Assembly: GCA_905221605.1 (NCBI GenBank)
Contig: CAJNDS010000753.1
Location: 1-40,000 of the forward strand
DNA length: 40,000 bases
Direction of reading: 5' to 3'
Source of the DNA: Symbiodinium natans
Taxonomy: Eukaryota > Sar > Dinophyceae > Suessiales > Symbiodiniaceae
Under the pieces are notes generated by a model, which saw nothing but the letters and a program-made list of their open reading frames with translations, was not told the origin of the DNA and made no database searches. The position numbers were made by a program, and so were the translations under genes. Positions 22,401 to 35,168 of this stretch are shown here, one piece after another. Each line of letters starts with the position of its first letter. The first letter of the stretch is position 1.

Positions 22401-25400
22401 AAACTCATTAAGTTCGAAGGTGACGAAGAGCTGAGGAGTGCCGAATGGTGTTCTTGGACGACTGGTATGTTGACTCCATTGGAACTTCACGAGGTAGTGA
22501 AGTCGTTTGAGGTTTCGTTGGATGAGGTGGAAGAATGGACGAGTGACCTGAGGATCTGGTATGACAAAGCCAATCTTGATGAAGGGGGTACTTCCAAAAA
22601 AGGGAGAAAAAGGTCCCTAGAAGGGGATTTCATTGAGGATGCTCCCGAAAAGGAGGCGGTGCCAGAGACCTCGGAGACAAGGGTCAATGTCGATGAGGAG
22701 TTGAAGAAGACTAAAAAGAGGAAGAAGCCGGCTGCAACGGAGGATCCTTACACACTCTTGGTTCCAAGGCCAAAAAAGCGACCAGCAAATGTGGACAAGA
22801 GTGGGTCTTCGTCAAAGGCGGTGGTTTCAGGTGAGGAGAAGCCTTCTTCAAAGGCGCGTACAAAGTCTGGTGGTTCAGGTAAAAGCCGGAAGAAGGAGAA
22901 GAGCCAGAGTCCTGGAAAGAAGGAAGTATCAGTGGTGGAAGGTTCTGAAGAAAAGGATTGTCCCTCTGAAAAGGGTGCTCAGGCATCTGCCGTAGCCGAA
23001 GCTGGGCCGGAACAGGCATGTTCTGCAGTGGAGGAGGCGAAGAGGGAGGGTATGATCTCTTCAATTCAGAGGTCTGTGATGGATCCGATTCTTACAGTGT
23101 GGGATCTGGAGCAAATTCTGATCCGCCTTCGTTTGAGCATTGATGCCAATCGGGCTAAGGCGAAAGAGTGACCATCGCTGAATGGAGCATGGTGGCTTTT
23201 CTTTTTTCTGGATATCAACGTACTGGACAACCAATGCGCTGCAGAAAAATGGGTGGTGGTTACTGTTAAGGGTATGGAAATCCCTGACAGTAGAGAGTGT
23301 ATAGTTTTTGGATAGCGAAGACCGCGGTTCGTGGTGAAAAAGGCTGAAAGGTCTTCAAAGAAGTGATAGAATTCATTCGTCCTGGAAGACGTTAAACCAC
23401 AAGATGCATTTCAAGCAGCTGGCTGCTGCCGTAAAGGTAGTTTTTGGCCGAAAATCTGCATCTCCAGTCTGTGTCCTAGGAAATCCTAGGACAGGGGGAG
23501 TGCGGAGCTGCAGTTTGTATTCAGGAATTGGGTTAGAGTTAAAAGAAAAGGGGTCAATGTACCTGACAATATCTGGCTCAAGGATGGCCAGGAGTACTGA
23601 GGCCACAAGCAAAAAAGAGGTAGAGCCCGCGTGGTTGGGGTTGGGGTTGGTTCCTGGTTGCTTAGGCATAGGCCCCCTTTACTCCCTTCCCTGGTTCTTC
23701 TTACTCCGTGTTCTGTGTTTGGATTTGCTGGTTGGTCTGGGGAATATAAATTCAGGGTGTTCATTGGGGTTGATCCCTTCCCCCTTTTGGGTGCCCCCCC
23801 GTATAGGGTTTAGGGTTGCCTTAAGAACTGGAAGCTTAATTTTGTGTAGGTAGGTTGCCTAAGAGTCGGTTTAACAAACAAACAACCATCCCATACCATT
23901 CTTCAACCCTAGCTGGCCCCTCAACGCTCAACAGTGCGCCCAGCTCAGTGCCGTCTGGACCCCCGCGAGCGCCGTCGCGAACGGCTCCTCTTCCGGGACT
24001 CTTTGTCTCGCTGCATCAGCTGCAGGATTACCGTCTTGGCCAACTCGGGCTTTTCCTGTAGCAACTCATCCAACTTGCCCCTGTGCCGATCTAGGACGGA
24101 GTGGGTCTTCTCCTTCAGCATATCCAGGCAGAAGCTTTCCAGCCGCCCGCCCTTGCCGTACACGTGCCCCAAGAAAATCAAAAGATTGTCCCGGGACACC
24201 AACTGCATTAGCTCCGTGTCAATGCGCTCCACGAAATCGGCCATTCCATACCTGTCTGCAAACTGCCGAACGGACAGCGCCCACGTCGAATCTTCGGCGG
24301 AGAAGGTGTTGGACATGAGGTAGCGGAACATCGCCAAGATCGTGCGGCGATCCGCCAGGCGGTCTTTGCTCAGGTCGACCTCGTTGGTCTGTCCTTCCAA
24401 CCAGGACTGCGACTCGAACATTGTCCTAAAATATTCCGACCGCGCCACCAGAATCCGCTTGTCAAAGTAAAGCAAAGGCTCCTCGCACAACTTAAAGACC
24501 ACCTGCGGCGATTGCTGTGCAAAGTCAAGCTTTCTGAACAGCATCGTGTCAAGAGGGTCAGCAGGGGCCTGGAACCTTGCTCTTGCAGTCACGAACAGCT
24601 CGTCTTCCGCATTGCACCAGCCCTCCTCGATCGTCAGATGCCGGCTGGGCAGGAGAGGCCGAGCCCCGACAGAGCTCGACTTGTCGCAGAAGGTCTTCTT
24701 CCACAGCCTCCGGACGCGCAGGGCCTCGTCCTTGAAGTTCCGCACTTCGAGCTCGACCTCGACATCTGGGCAAACCCACTTCGAGCAAGAGTTCCTCGGT
24801 GGCAGCACCTGCACGGCTACGGCCAAGCAGTCCTCCCATTGCGAGGACTCTTCAGAACTCGAGGCTTCCGAGTAGCTCCTATGCTTCCCCATGGGCCAAA
24901 CCTTGAGGCAAATGGAGAAACTGCACCAAGGCCCGGCAGGCTCACGGAAGAAGCGGCACTTCCGAGGGTGCTGGATGACCGCCTCTGCACACTCCTCCCG
25001 CTGCCTGGGAGCTGGCGCATCCTTTGTTTTCTCTGGCCCTTCCTCCATGGCCAAGATGTGGCAACACCCAAGGCAGGCCTACGTGTCTGTGTAATTCTCT
25101 ATCTTTTCTATGGACCTGTACCCTGAAATCCGCAACTCAGACTCTGACCGTGGTTTCAACTTATGGCTTGCTTCGGCGTTTCCTAGAGCAGCTCTGGCCC
25201 AAGCCGATTGCCAGCCCCACAACACGTCATGTCAGCAACCATGCTCATGGAGCAGCTGCCGCCCCCCTGCTGTTACTCTTCGTCTGTTTTTTGAGGCCTC
25301 TGAGAGCCTTGGCAGCCTCTTCTAGCCCCTGTAAGTTCTGACACGCCTTCAAACCTGAGCGCACCTTGCACCAGTCCAGCTTCTTATCTTCATCCTGCTG

Positions 25401-28400
25401 CTCCTTCTTCAGGATGTTGATCATGTCCTTAGCTTAGATCGTAGTGGGCATTCCGCTAGGTGTGCATGCCATGTGCATTGGACCCTGACATGCTGAAGCC
25501 CTTCCCCTGAACTCATCATCTCCGACGAAACATCACTATTTCCTGAAGCATGTACCGACATGACCTAAGTCCGTCAAAGCCATGAAAAATGTGACACATG
25601 TTGAAAGAAAGCGCGACTTCGGAAAAGGCTCTGCCCTAAACCCCACAACCCTCAGCCCCATAACTTGAGAAGCCTATCCTATAAAACCCTACAGCCCTAT
25701 AACCTACAACCCTAAGCTTTGTGTGCCAAGAATCGGAAACCTTCGCCTGCACCTTCTTGAAATCGATCTTGCCTGAACGCCTCGGGGTGGGCCAAATGTA
25801 GTGGGGGGCCCTAAACCCTAAACCCTAAACCCTAAACCTTAATCCCTAAACCCTAAACGCGAAGCGGGGGGTTTGGGGTGGGTTCAGTGTTTAGGGTTCC
25901 GGAATTTAGGGCCAGGCTTCGGGCTCGCTGGTTTATAATACTCCTTTAGGCCCTAGGGGCTTGTTTTGGGATGTTCCCCCTAATACTAACAGTCGTTAAT
26001 AGGGATTATAGCAGCCTCTATTGTAATCCCTATTAAGGACTGTTAGTACAAGGGGGAACATCCCCAGGCTTATGAATTAAGGAAGTTCATCCTGCGCCGA
26101 TGCTTGTTGCTTTGCTAAAGCCCAGCGTGGACCGAAGAACAGCACGAACAAACTCTTCTACAGATGCTTGAAGCTTTGTTTAATCCGACTTTACTTAGCT
26201 TGAACTAGATACGAATGTATATATATATATACATGTATATATATATATATGTGTGTGTGTGTATGTGTACGTACATGTATTATAAACATACATAAATAAA
26301 TCTAAAAATAGAAAAATATAAAAAAATATATAAATACAAATATACATATATATATATATGTATATTATCATGAAACTACAGCTACATGAATCGGACTTTC
26401 AGTCGACGTTATAACACGGCCCTGTGTGCTAAGGCCAACCCAGACTATGACTTGGAGCACTGGCTGAGGGGCTTCTATCCCGAGAGATCCCAAGAATCTT
26501 CGGGGCAGGGCATGGCAGGCCCTTCATCAAGATGATCCTCTTTAGCCCAATAAGGGAAACTACGAAATCTTCCCATGGCCTACCCCAAAATTGGGGCGAA
26601 AAGACCCAGCTCCACCCTGCCACCAAAGGGCACAGCCAGTGCCAGCAATGCGACACGCGGATCTCGGGAGCCTCTTTGTAGCGCGCTGAAGCTGGTCGGC
26701 AGCTTCGTTGCGTTCGGGGCACTTCTGCTGTCAGAAATTAACATATTGTGGCCATGACCCCCCAAAGACTAACTCCGAGCCCTACACCACCTCCATAGCA
26801 GGGGATGCACGGAAGCTGCAACACTCTACCCGGGATTCCGCGGAGAAATAGGCATCAACGTGGAATCAGTTGAACCAAGTCAGGTTGGACCAGAGGCGTA
26901 TACGTGTTAAAAGCCTACCTGCACGGGAAGCCTGGGGTCTAAATATGCTCGTATACAGTAATTATCATCCTTGCATCTCTAAGTTTTCAAAGTACATGTT
27001 AAAGTATATGCAACAAAAACGACCAATATTTTACTTCCAACATCCCCACCCTCTCTGGGTAGAGATAATCTGGGGGTGTGCACTCCAGGGACACTCTGGG
27101 GTTGGGACTCCAGGGATGAGCGAGGAGCAGACCGGGCGAGGAGAAGAGTTCCGGGCGAGGAGAAGAGTTGAATTTAAAATCTAACAACCCCACGCCGAGG
27201 GTGGGGAATAAAGGTACAGTTCTGCTTCAAAGGGTCATGGGATACTCTAGGCAGGGTTAAGCAACACCTGCCTTGCAGACCGTCCACAGCCTTTCCGGTG
27301 GCCGCACCGCCCGAAGTGGAAGACACCTGGTGGGAAATCCACATGGGATGGCATCTTCAAGAACCTTGAGAGCGTAGAGTTTAGGTCCCAGGATGGGAGG
27401 GGGGGTCGATCGAAGAGTTGAACCACCACCCCTCAACTTCCGAGCAACAACTCGCGGATTCACACAACCACCTCATCACGCTCAACCTATATAAGCAAAC
27501 GCTGCAAAATCGTACAGCCCTCAACCCACCATTCCCACAGGAGAACGAAACCCGCCTGCTTTTTTGATCAGACCCTATAAATAGAACTACGCCCGTTTTT
27601 TAAATTATCGGCTGTTTGCCCCCATAGCCCGCTAATGAGCAAGCAGACCCCGCCAAAAAGGAACAATGGCCCACTCTGTCCACTCTGCATGCCAGAGGAA
27701 ACAGTCTCATGCAGAAGTTCAGACGTGTTTAGGGTCTTGTCCGGCTTAGTAGTGAAGGGGTAGATTGTACAGTAGAATGTCGCTGGGCTGAGATAGTGTA
27801 CCCCTAAGCCGTCCGCGGTCGTGACAAGACGCAATCATCCTCCTCCTGTGTCAGAGCCTTACGATCCCCAACTCTAAGCGCAGGTGGTCTCTGAAGCCCC
27901 AAAGCCCCCAAACCCTCAACCTTTAATGCCCTCAACTCCAACACCCCTCGACTTCCACCAGCTACAGACTAACTTACCCTGAGCCACAAGCACTCACTTA
28001 GTGCATCAATGTATAAACTCAATTCCCGCTCACCCTAAAGCCAAAACCCCAAATCCCAACCCTGAACCCTGAACCCTGAACCCTGAACCCTAAACCCTAA
28101 ACCCTAAACCCTAAACCCTAAACCCTAAACCCTAAACCCTAAACCCTGTCGAAGCAGTGCCTGCAGGAGGGCCACCCCTGGCTTAGAGGGCATGACCTTC
28201 TCAAAGAGGCCCCGAGCCTGGTATCGCCAAGCTTGCGTAACGTGGCTCTTGGTCTTGGTAAAAAGCCCAGAAAAGCCATCTTCCCAAATTTGAGGGTACC
28301 CTTTTTTGGGGGGGGTCCCTTTACAGGGACTCTATTCTATTTGGTAAGAAAAGGGGTCACCTATTTTCGTAAACCCCCATACATAACAGGGCTAATCCCG

Positions 28401-31400
28401 TTTTTGGGTTGGTTACTTTTTTTGGGAACCCAGAACCCCCCCCCCCCCAAACAAAAAAAAAAAAAAATCAAGGGGTACCACTGGTCTACCAAGTACTAGA
28501 GAATTTTCAGTGTCCCCACATAAGCCCTTGAAGGGTAAGAAATACCTGACTCCCCAATACCCTATACTAAGACCTTGTGGGTTTAGGGTTGCCAGGGGGG
28601 GGGGGGGGGGGCGGGTTCTGGAGGCGACTCTCGAAAGGCTGGAGAAAGCAGTTGTGGGGCCTCGGGAAGGGCAACACCAACAGTTGCAGTTGCTATACAT
28701 AATGTCAGCAACAGCAACGTCTGCGCTAGCAAGCAGCTCTCTATCAGACAAGAGGAGCGCTCGAATACACTATCCCCGGCACCAGCACTCGTTGCAACTA
28801 CTTGGCTGTCTTTCCCCCATTGCAACCCTAACCTGAGCCACCGCTGAAGCTCCCTGGCCTCCTCGTTGCCCAACAGCTCCTGTCAAAGGGAACACTCTGA
28901 CCCCTCTGGGTTCAGGGCTGTGAATGTCGAGCCCTTCACCACATGGAACGTTGAACCTGCAAACCTGCAGTGAAAACTACGAGGTCCCCCCCCCCCCCCC
29001 CTAAAACCATAGCCACATCTCATGGATTCCACCCCAAGTTGCAATCTTACAACCCAATCTAGAGCCAATGAAAGCCCTACTCAAAGTCACATCTTCTCTC
29101 CCAGAAGTTATATAAGACCACAGGTTTAAGGTTTCGGGTTTAGGGTTTAATTAGGATTGAGGGTTTAGGATTTAGGGTTTAGGGTTCCTGTGTGCGGCAT
29201 CACAAGGCTCACCCTCTCCTGCGTCTCCGTGAAGGCACTCAGTTCCTCCTGCCTTGCCGCTGTTCGGCTCCGCCAGTCCTGCTGGTTTGGCTTAAAGACC
29301 CTAAACCCTAAACCCCAAACCCCAGCCCAGGCCCGGTAACCCCAAGCCGCTACTGTGACCCCTTTGCCTTTACCCATCTTCGGGTTCCAGGGTTTCCCAG
29401 GCACCAGTCCCTTAAACCCCGAAACCGTCCACGGAGCAAGGCTGTGGGTGAGGACTTGCGGGTTTCAAGGGTTGAGGGTTTAGATCACCCCCACCCCCCC
29501 CCCCCCGTCAGTTACCTTACAAGCTGTGGTTTGTTGCAGATCGGGCAGCATTCAGGGAACCTTCGAAGCCTCCGGCTGGAGGGTTGAAAACCAAAGCCCT
29601 TTGGTGGATGCTGGAGCTGTTACAGATGCCATCTTGCTCAGAAATCAGCAACCCCGAACCCGAATTTCCTCAACACGGGGTTTGGGGCTTAGACGCAAGG
29701 TGAGAGGTGGAGTGTGCTGGGAGCCCGCCCCTAGTCAACCCAGCCAACCCATAATCGTAAGTCAACCTGAACTCCTTCTGCAAGGCTCTTACCGCTAGTG
29801 AATGGGTTCAGGGTTTAGACTTTGAGGTTACAAGGGGCTGGTTTAACTCACATCTTTGCGTGTGAAGTCACAGCTCCTCAGTGACACGCGGCTGCGAGCC
29901 AAGTCACATCACCCCGCGAAAAGTCGCATGTCTCTACACAAGAAGATACGACTTAACCTACCCCCTTGTACGACCGGAAGAGTCAACTCGAGAACCCTGA
30001 AGCTAGGGTCATGCAATGGCACATTGGCAATTCTGAAACTCGTTGACAGATGCCCGCAAAACAGCACACACCTCAACAAGCAGCAACAACCTCAACAACA
30101 ATACACCACAAACTAGAGGATTCTGCTGGAAACATCTGGATGTATGGCCAATGCCTGGTTGACAGGCCCCCGAGTCAACTTTCAAAAAGCCGTGTCGACT
30201 TCCATTAGGCACGTTTCCAGCTCGGCATCTGAGTCCTGCTCTTGGTTCGAGCAGCTCTCTTTGGTGTCGGAGAGGAAAGCCGAATCTTCCTGGCTCAGCA
30301 CAGTGCCATGATGGGAGCGGGGCTTATTGACCTGGCTGTGGCTACAACTGCCGAACACTAGCTGCACAAACCAGAGAGCATTAGTAAACACCTCTGGGAA
30401 CGCGAGAACATCATCCCTTGTGTCGGCCTGAACCTTCTTGTTGCTGTCATCGATCGATGACTGCTTGTTGACCATGTCAACGCTAATTTGGCCAATCCTG
30501 GCACGAGAGACGCTTAGTGGCAGCCCGCACATGCACCTGAACCTCAGTCTCCTCAGTCCAATGGCCTGCCCCCAACTTGAGGGCCGGAGGCAGGGAGGAC
30601 GAAAGCTCGGGGGCCAGAAGCAAGAGCAAAGTTGCAAGAGAAAGTGCGGGCAGGGCCCAGTTGGAGGCATGCTTGAGGGGCCAGCGTCTTCTTTTCAGCC
30701 GTCGCAGTGTTGGTAGATACTAGCTTCTTGCAATCAACTAGCTTGTTGCAATCAACACATCACTAGTGGGCGGCGACGCATGTTGTGCTGGGACCCTGAC
30801 TCACGCGCTGCGGTCAACACGCGACGGAGTCAGGTCTTGACGTAAAAACGCCTCCCCTTAAGGTATTGATATATCAATGTACCCCCCCCCCCCCCAACCC
30901 CCACCCCCCCCACCCCCCCCCCCTCCAAAACCAGGGAATTCGTGTGATGTATCAATTTACCCCCCCCCCCCTCCCCCCCCCTTCCAAAACCAAGGAATTC
31001 GTGTGATATATCAATTTACCCCCCCCCCCACCCCCCCCCCTAATAAGATAGTATCAATAATACGCTGTTTTCTGGCCGTGGTCGGCCCCCTGCTGCTAAA
31101 GCAGATAAAACTCCAGCTTCGCTACGCGAGCTTTCGTGACTTGCTGCCCTGTTCATGAAGGAGAATCGGTGTGCCCGGTGTGCCTGGTAGTCTTGGCCTC
31201 GATCTCCGTGTCCTTGCTTCAGACGGGCTGGTATAACTGTATATGGGAGTCTGGGCATGACGCAGTATGCTGCAAGAGGCCCTTTCGTGCTCGGAGACGA
31301 GATGTGAGAGACTCAGGAACACATAAACGCACTGTGAGGAAGCTTCAAGTACGTCGTCTGGCTCAACGAGGGGGCTAGGGGAACTAACTTGGCAACATGG

Positions 31401-34400
31401 GGCAACGAGAGTTTGAACGAACGAACGGAACTGACCCTACTCTGCTTTGGCCGCTACTCCCGACCGCAGCGCCAGTGAGATCGAGTGAGGCCCTTGCCAG
31501 CGTGGCCACCTCGGCTGTCTTTGCTCGCACCATACCCAGGAAGCTCTGCTGAGCCTCGCCAGGGCTGCGGGATTTGCACTTAAGGTACGTCTGGTGCAGG
31601 ATCAGGCCTGCTTCTTCGAGTCGGCTGAGGTTTTAAGCAGGCTTTGCTCGCGGATCATTGAGTGCGTCCGGCCCAACGCGAAAAACGCCGCTAAACCCTG
31701 AAGCCTATGCCCCTAAGCCTCACCCCTTATCACCCCTTCGAGGACCCTACAGAACCCTCGGACCCGCCGCCTCAGTCTCACGAGTGTCTGCAGCCGTCTG
31801 GTCCTTGTCATGTTGAGCGAGTTCGGGCTTCAACCATAAGCTACCTGCAAGCTACTGGTTCCCAATAGGGAGTTTAGGATGACGTCTCCGAAAAATACTC
31901 CGACCCGATAGAAAAGAGCTGCAAGCCCGCAGCAGGACCCTGCTTGGGGCTTACAGCACAGAAAGTATCGTGCCGTTTGCGCTCCTCAACTCCACTCTTT
32001 CTGGTTATAGTCATTTCGGACATGCCCCGCCCACGCTCCCCCTCATGCAGAACAAGCCCTACAGTATGGGCCCGTCCTCCTTCATCGAGTCCCTCATCGA
32101 CCTGAGGCGCGCTTCTGACCACGACCCTACATCCGAAACCCCAAAACCCCCAAACCAAACCTCACAACCAACTCTGAAGGTTTGCTGCAGTACCGGAAGT
32201 GTAACAGTGTAGGGTAAACAGGGATTTAGGGTTTCAGGTGATGCCAAGCCACTGGAGTGTGCCCACGACCATGCTGCTGCTCGGGCTGGACGCAGAGTCG
32301 TCTTCAGCTGCAAAGATGCTTGCCAGCGCATCGCGGTCGGAGACCCTGCGCAAGCTCTGCCCCCCTTTCAGTTCGAACATCCCCATGTATACTTACCTTT
32401 CAAAATGAAAAGTGGGCCTAGCAACGTAGCCGACACCGACAACCGGATCCAGCACATCAACGACACCGACCCATCTTGCCCACTGATAGGCTTTCTGCCG
32501 AACTGGACTCCAGGTATGGTTTTTATTCAAGCAGCAGCTGCCTGAGATTGGCTGAGGAGACCATCTGCCGCAGCACATCCGCGTCGCTCGTCTGCAGGAA
32601 GCTACCTTTTGGCACCGGCGGAGTCTTAGTGGGATATTGAAGGACAACCGAATGCAACAGCGGTAGCAATGATCTAGAAGCTCGCGACTTTAAACTGAAT
32701 TGCTCGGATCAGCAATCGCCGAAGATTTCCTGCTGTCCATGCCTGTAATTACAACCTGTGAGCACCCGTGGTCCAGCCCACTTCTGCCTTTCCACGCAAA
32801 GGTGTGCGTGTGCGTGTGCGTGTGCGTGTGCGTGTGCGTGTGGGTGTGGGTGTGGGTGACTGGGCTTTGGCATGCTTTGGGTCTGCAAGGCGCCCACGGG
32901 CCTATACTTGCAGTCAAAGCCACCTGCCAGCCCCTTTTCCAATGCAGCGATCGCCTTCTCAACAGCTGCGATGCTCTTCTCCGACTCCGCCTGCACCAAA
33001 GGTTCTCCCAATAAAAACCTTAAAAACCTAAGGTGCGCTCCCCTGTCGCAAGACTCCAGAACCCCGCCTCCCCCTCCCCACCCCGCCAAATAAACAAACA
33101 TCTCCCGCCCAATTCCCTCGCGCGCAAAGCATATGGGACCGCGAGTCTTAGGATCCTTTCTGTTCTTCACCTCATGGGACGTAGTTGGCTCTTGGCCCAA
33201 CTACTGGTGACGTTTGAGTTGGGATGATTCGGCCCGGCACCAGGGCTTCCAAAAATCATACTGTCATACCGTCATACCCGGCTTCTAGGAGGGCTTGGAT
33301 ACAAGCCTGAAGAACCTGAAGCCTTTTGTGGGTAATTGATAGAGGGTAACCTCCGAAAAAAACAAGTTCGAAGTTCCGGTAAACTCGCAGGACGTGGTCA
33401 AAGACATAAAGGGAACGGATCGGACATCTCCACGGCCGCAGCCTCGCCGAAAGCAGTGGCAACAAAAAGCTGGCGGTCCTTCAGAGTGACATAGTCTTTG
33501 GCATCTTTTTGCCTGGCTTCGCGGTCTTGTGCCAAAAAAAGCACATCCTACACCATGAAACTATGCCCAAGGATTGCTGTCAAAGCATTGGTTGAGACAT
33601 GAAACGGGGTGCAGACACTCGCTGAACTACGCCCCCTAAACCCTAAACCCTAAAGCCTAAACCCTAAACTCTAAACCCCGAACCTAAACCCCTACAAACC
33701 CCTCTAGCGGATGCCCACGTTAGAACACCGATCCCAATGCCTTCCTGCCCCTTCGCAAACCCCACATCCTCCCCCCCAATCCCGAAGCCCTGCAACTCAC
33801 AGGTGCTTAGTCGTGGATTCATGGACTGAGGTCCCCCAATAAGTGCCTTGAAGGGCTAACTCTTGGGAGCGATGAGGGACTCTCGCAAACATAGATGCTT
33901 GAAGCCCCGACAGGCTCTAGGGGTTTTGCCTTGGACGTACCCTTGGGGTTTGGGACACTTTTTTTAAAGATCCTTAAGGTAGTATGTAGAAGAGGCCATA
34001 TCAGCCCTATACCCTAAACCCCAAACCTTAGGAGTATGCTATCGAGGAACCTTTAGAGGTGCAGGGTTCAGGCTTCAGGGTTTATAGGGTTTAGGGTTGG
34101 GGGGGGGGGGGGGGGAAATTTGGGAAGACTTCTCTTCAAGAGAAGCAACAAGGAAGCTAGATGGGGTTTAGGGGTTTCGGGTTTAAGCCATGGACCCTAA
34201 ACCCTAAACCCTAAACCCTCCTAAACCCTAAACCCTAAACCCTAAACCCTAAACCCTAAACCCCGCCTCAGTTCCTTGGCGCCCGTGAGGGCGGCTATCG
34301 CCTCCTTCTTGTCCGACGCCGCCTGCTCCTGGATTTCGGTGTCTAGGCTCCACTCCCCTTAGAACCTCAATAATCTATTTCTAATATTCCCTAACGGTTT

Positions 34401-35095
34401 ATAAATTAGAAAATCATTCGAAAGGGGGCAACGGTAGGGGTTTAGTGTCGAGATAGGGTTTAGGGATTTTGGGGCTTCGGAGGTGTTGGTGCTTGGGGGA
34501 AACGCCCGACTGTAGACATCACTGACATAGGACTTGCCAAGATCGATTGCAGGTTGCCTCTCACTGCAAAGCGCTGGCTAAACCCCTAAACAGGGCCTGT
34601 GCGGCTCAAACCCTAAACCCTAAACCCTAAACCCTAAACCCTAAACCTTATACCCTAGGGTTGGGAGTTTAACAGTTTACGGGCTTCTTTCTGTCCCTCG
34701 CCCTACAGGTCCTCTCACTCCCAAGCCCTCTCAATCCTGCACTTGCAAACCTCGAAAGCAATCGAAACCCTATAATACCCTATACCCGATAATGCCCTAT
34801 ACTACCCTGTACTACCCTTCTATGATACCCCATGATACCCTGTAATACCCCAATACCCCTAGACCCAGGAGTAACCTAGGAACCCTTTTTGGTTTTAAGG
34901 GGATTAATGTTGACTTCACATTACCGGTTCCCGCTACAATTATAAAATCCCGGGGCCGGAACACAATAATCTCGCCCCCCACAATTATAAAACCACCCCC
35001 CCCTTTTTTTAGGGAGATGTTCCAGGTTGCTTAAACTTATAAGTTTAAGGGGGGGAGTTTAGAGCTTGCTGGCTGCAGGGAGATGCTCCAGGTTG

Positions 35096-35168
<73 letters not shown>

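Larger units (their letters stand above)
14970..23803 (+). mobile_element. 8.83-kb non-autonomous LTR retroelement coding RNA-binding-type proteins
   Basis: Direct repeats of 305 and 303 bp flank an internal region with a copia-type half-tRNA primer site directly after the 5' LTR and a polypurine tract directly before the 3' LTR. LTR ends are TG...TA with the imperfect inverted tips TGCGG/CCGTA. The flanks TAGGT / TAGGG could be a degenerate 5-bp target duplication within TTTAGGG repeats. The two LTRs differ only by a 3-bp indel and one C in a homopolymer, so insertion was recent. Internal frames cover ~7.8 kb with WW, S1 and six CCCH fingers, but I find no reverse transcriptase (no YxDD), RNase H, integrase or aspartic protease motif. 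Movement would need proteins from another element. It is antisense to the host split gene. Confidence 0.85.

Noticed and set aside
14970-23803. Reverse transcriptase, integrase or protease inside the LTR element
   Set aside because: Looked for YxDD, DDE/HHCC and D[ST]G contexts in all the long frames and found none; 'DDD' runs are low-complexity acidic stretches.
24512-25341. Long plus-strand frames opposite the MATH-BTB gene
   Set aside because: They are antisense shadows of a GC-rich coding frame; only the minus-strand frame shows conserved domains.
27370-27390. Minus-strand segment VLEDAI considered as an exon before exon 20
   Set aside because: Its order and phase conflict with exons 18-20; likely chance.
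28180-28224. Minus-strand segment ARGLFEKV with an AG acceptor, first thought to be an exon
   Set aside because: It lies upstream of exon 18, in the wrong order for the coiled-coil register, and no compatible junction was found.
30868-31042. CRISPR-like spacing of repeats
   Set aside because: Only three copies, variable spacing, poly-C spacers, eukaryotic setting.
30877-31158. Proline-rich open frame
   Set aside because: It is translated poly-C repeat, not a protein.
32700-33200. Val/Cys-, Arg/Val- and His/Thr-repeat open frames
   Set aside because: Product of the GTGTGC minisatellite; only the minus-strand segment 32924-32990 is kept, as an exon.
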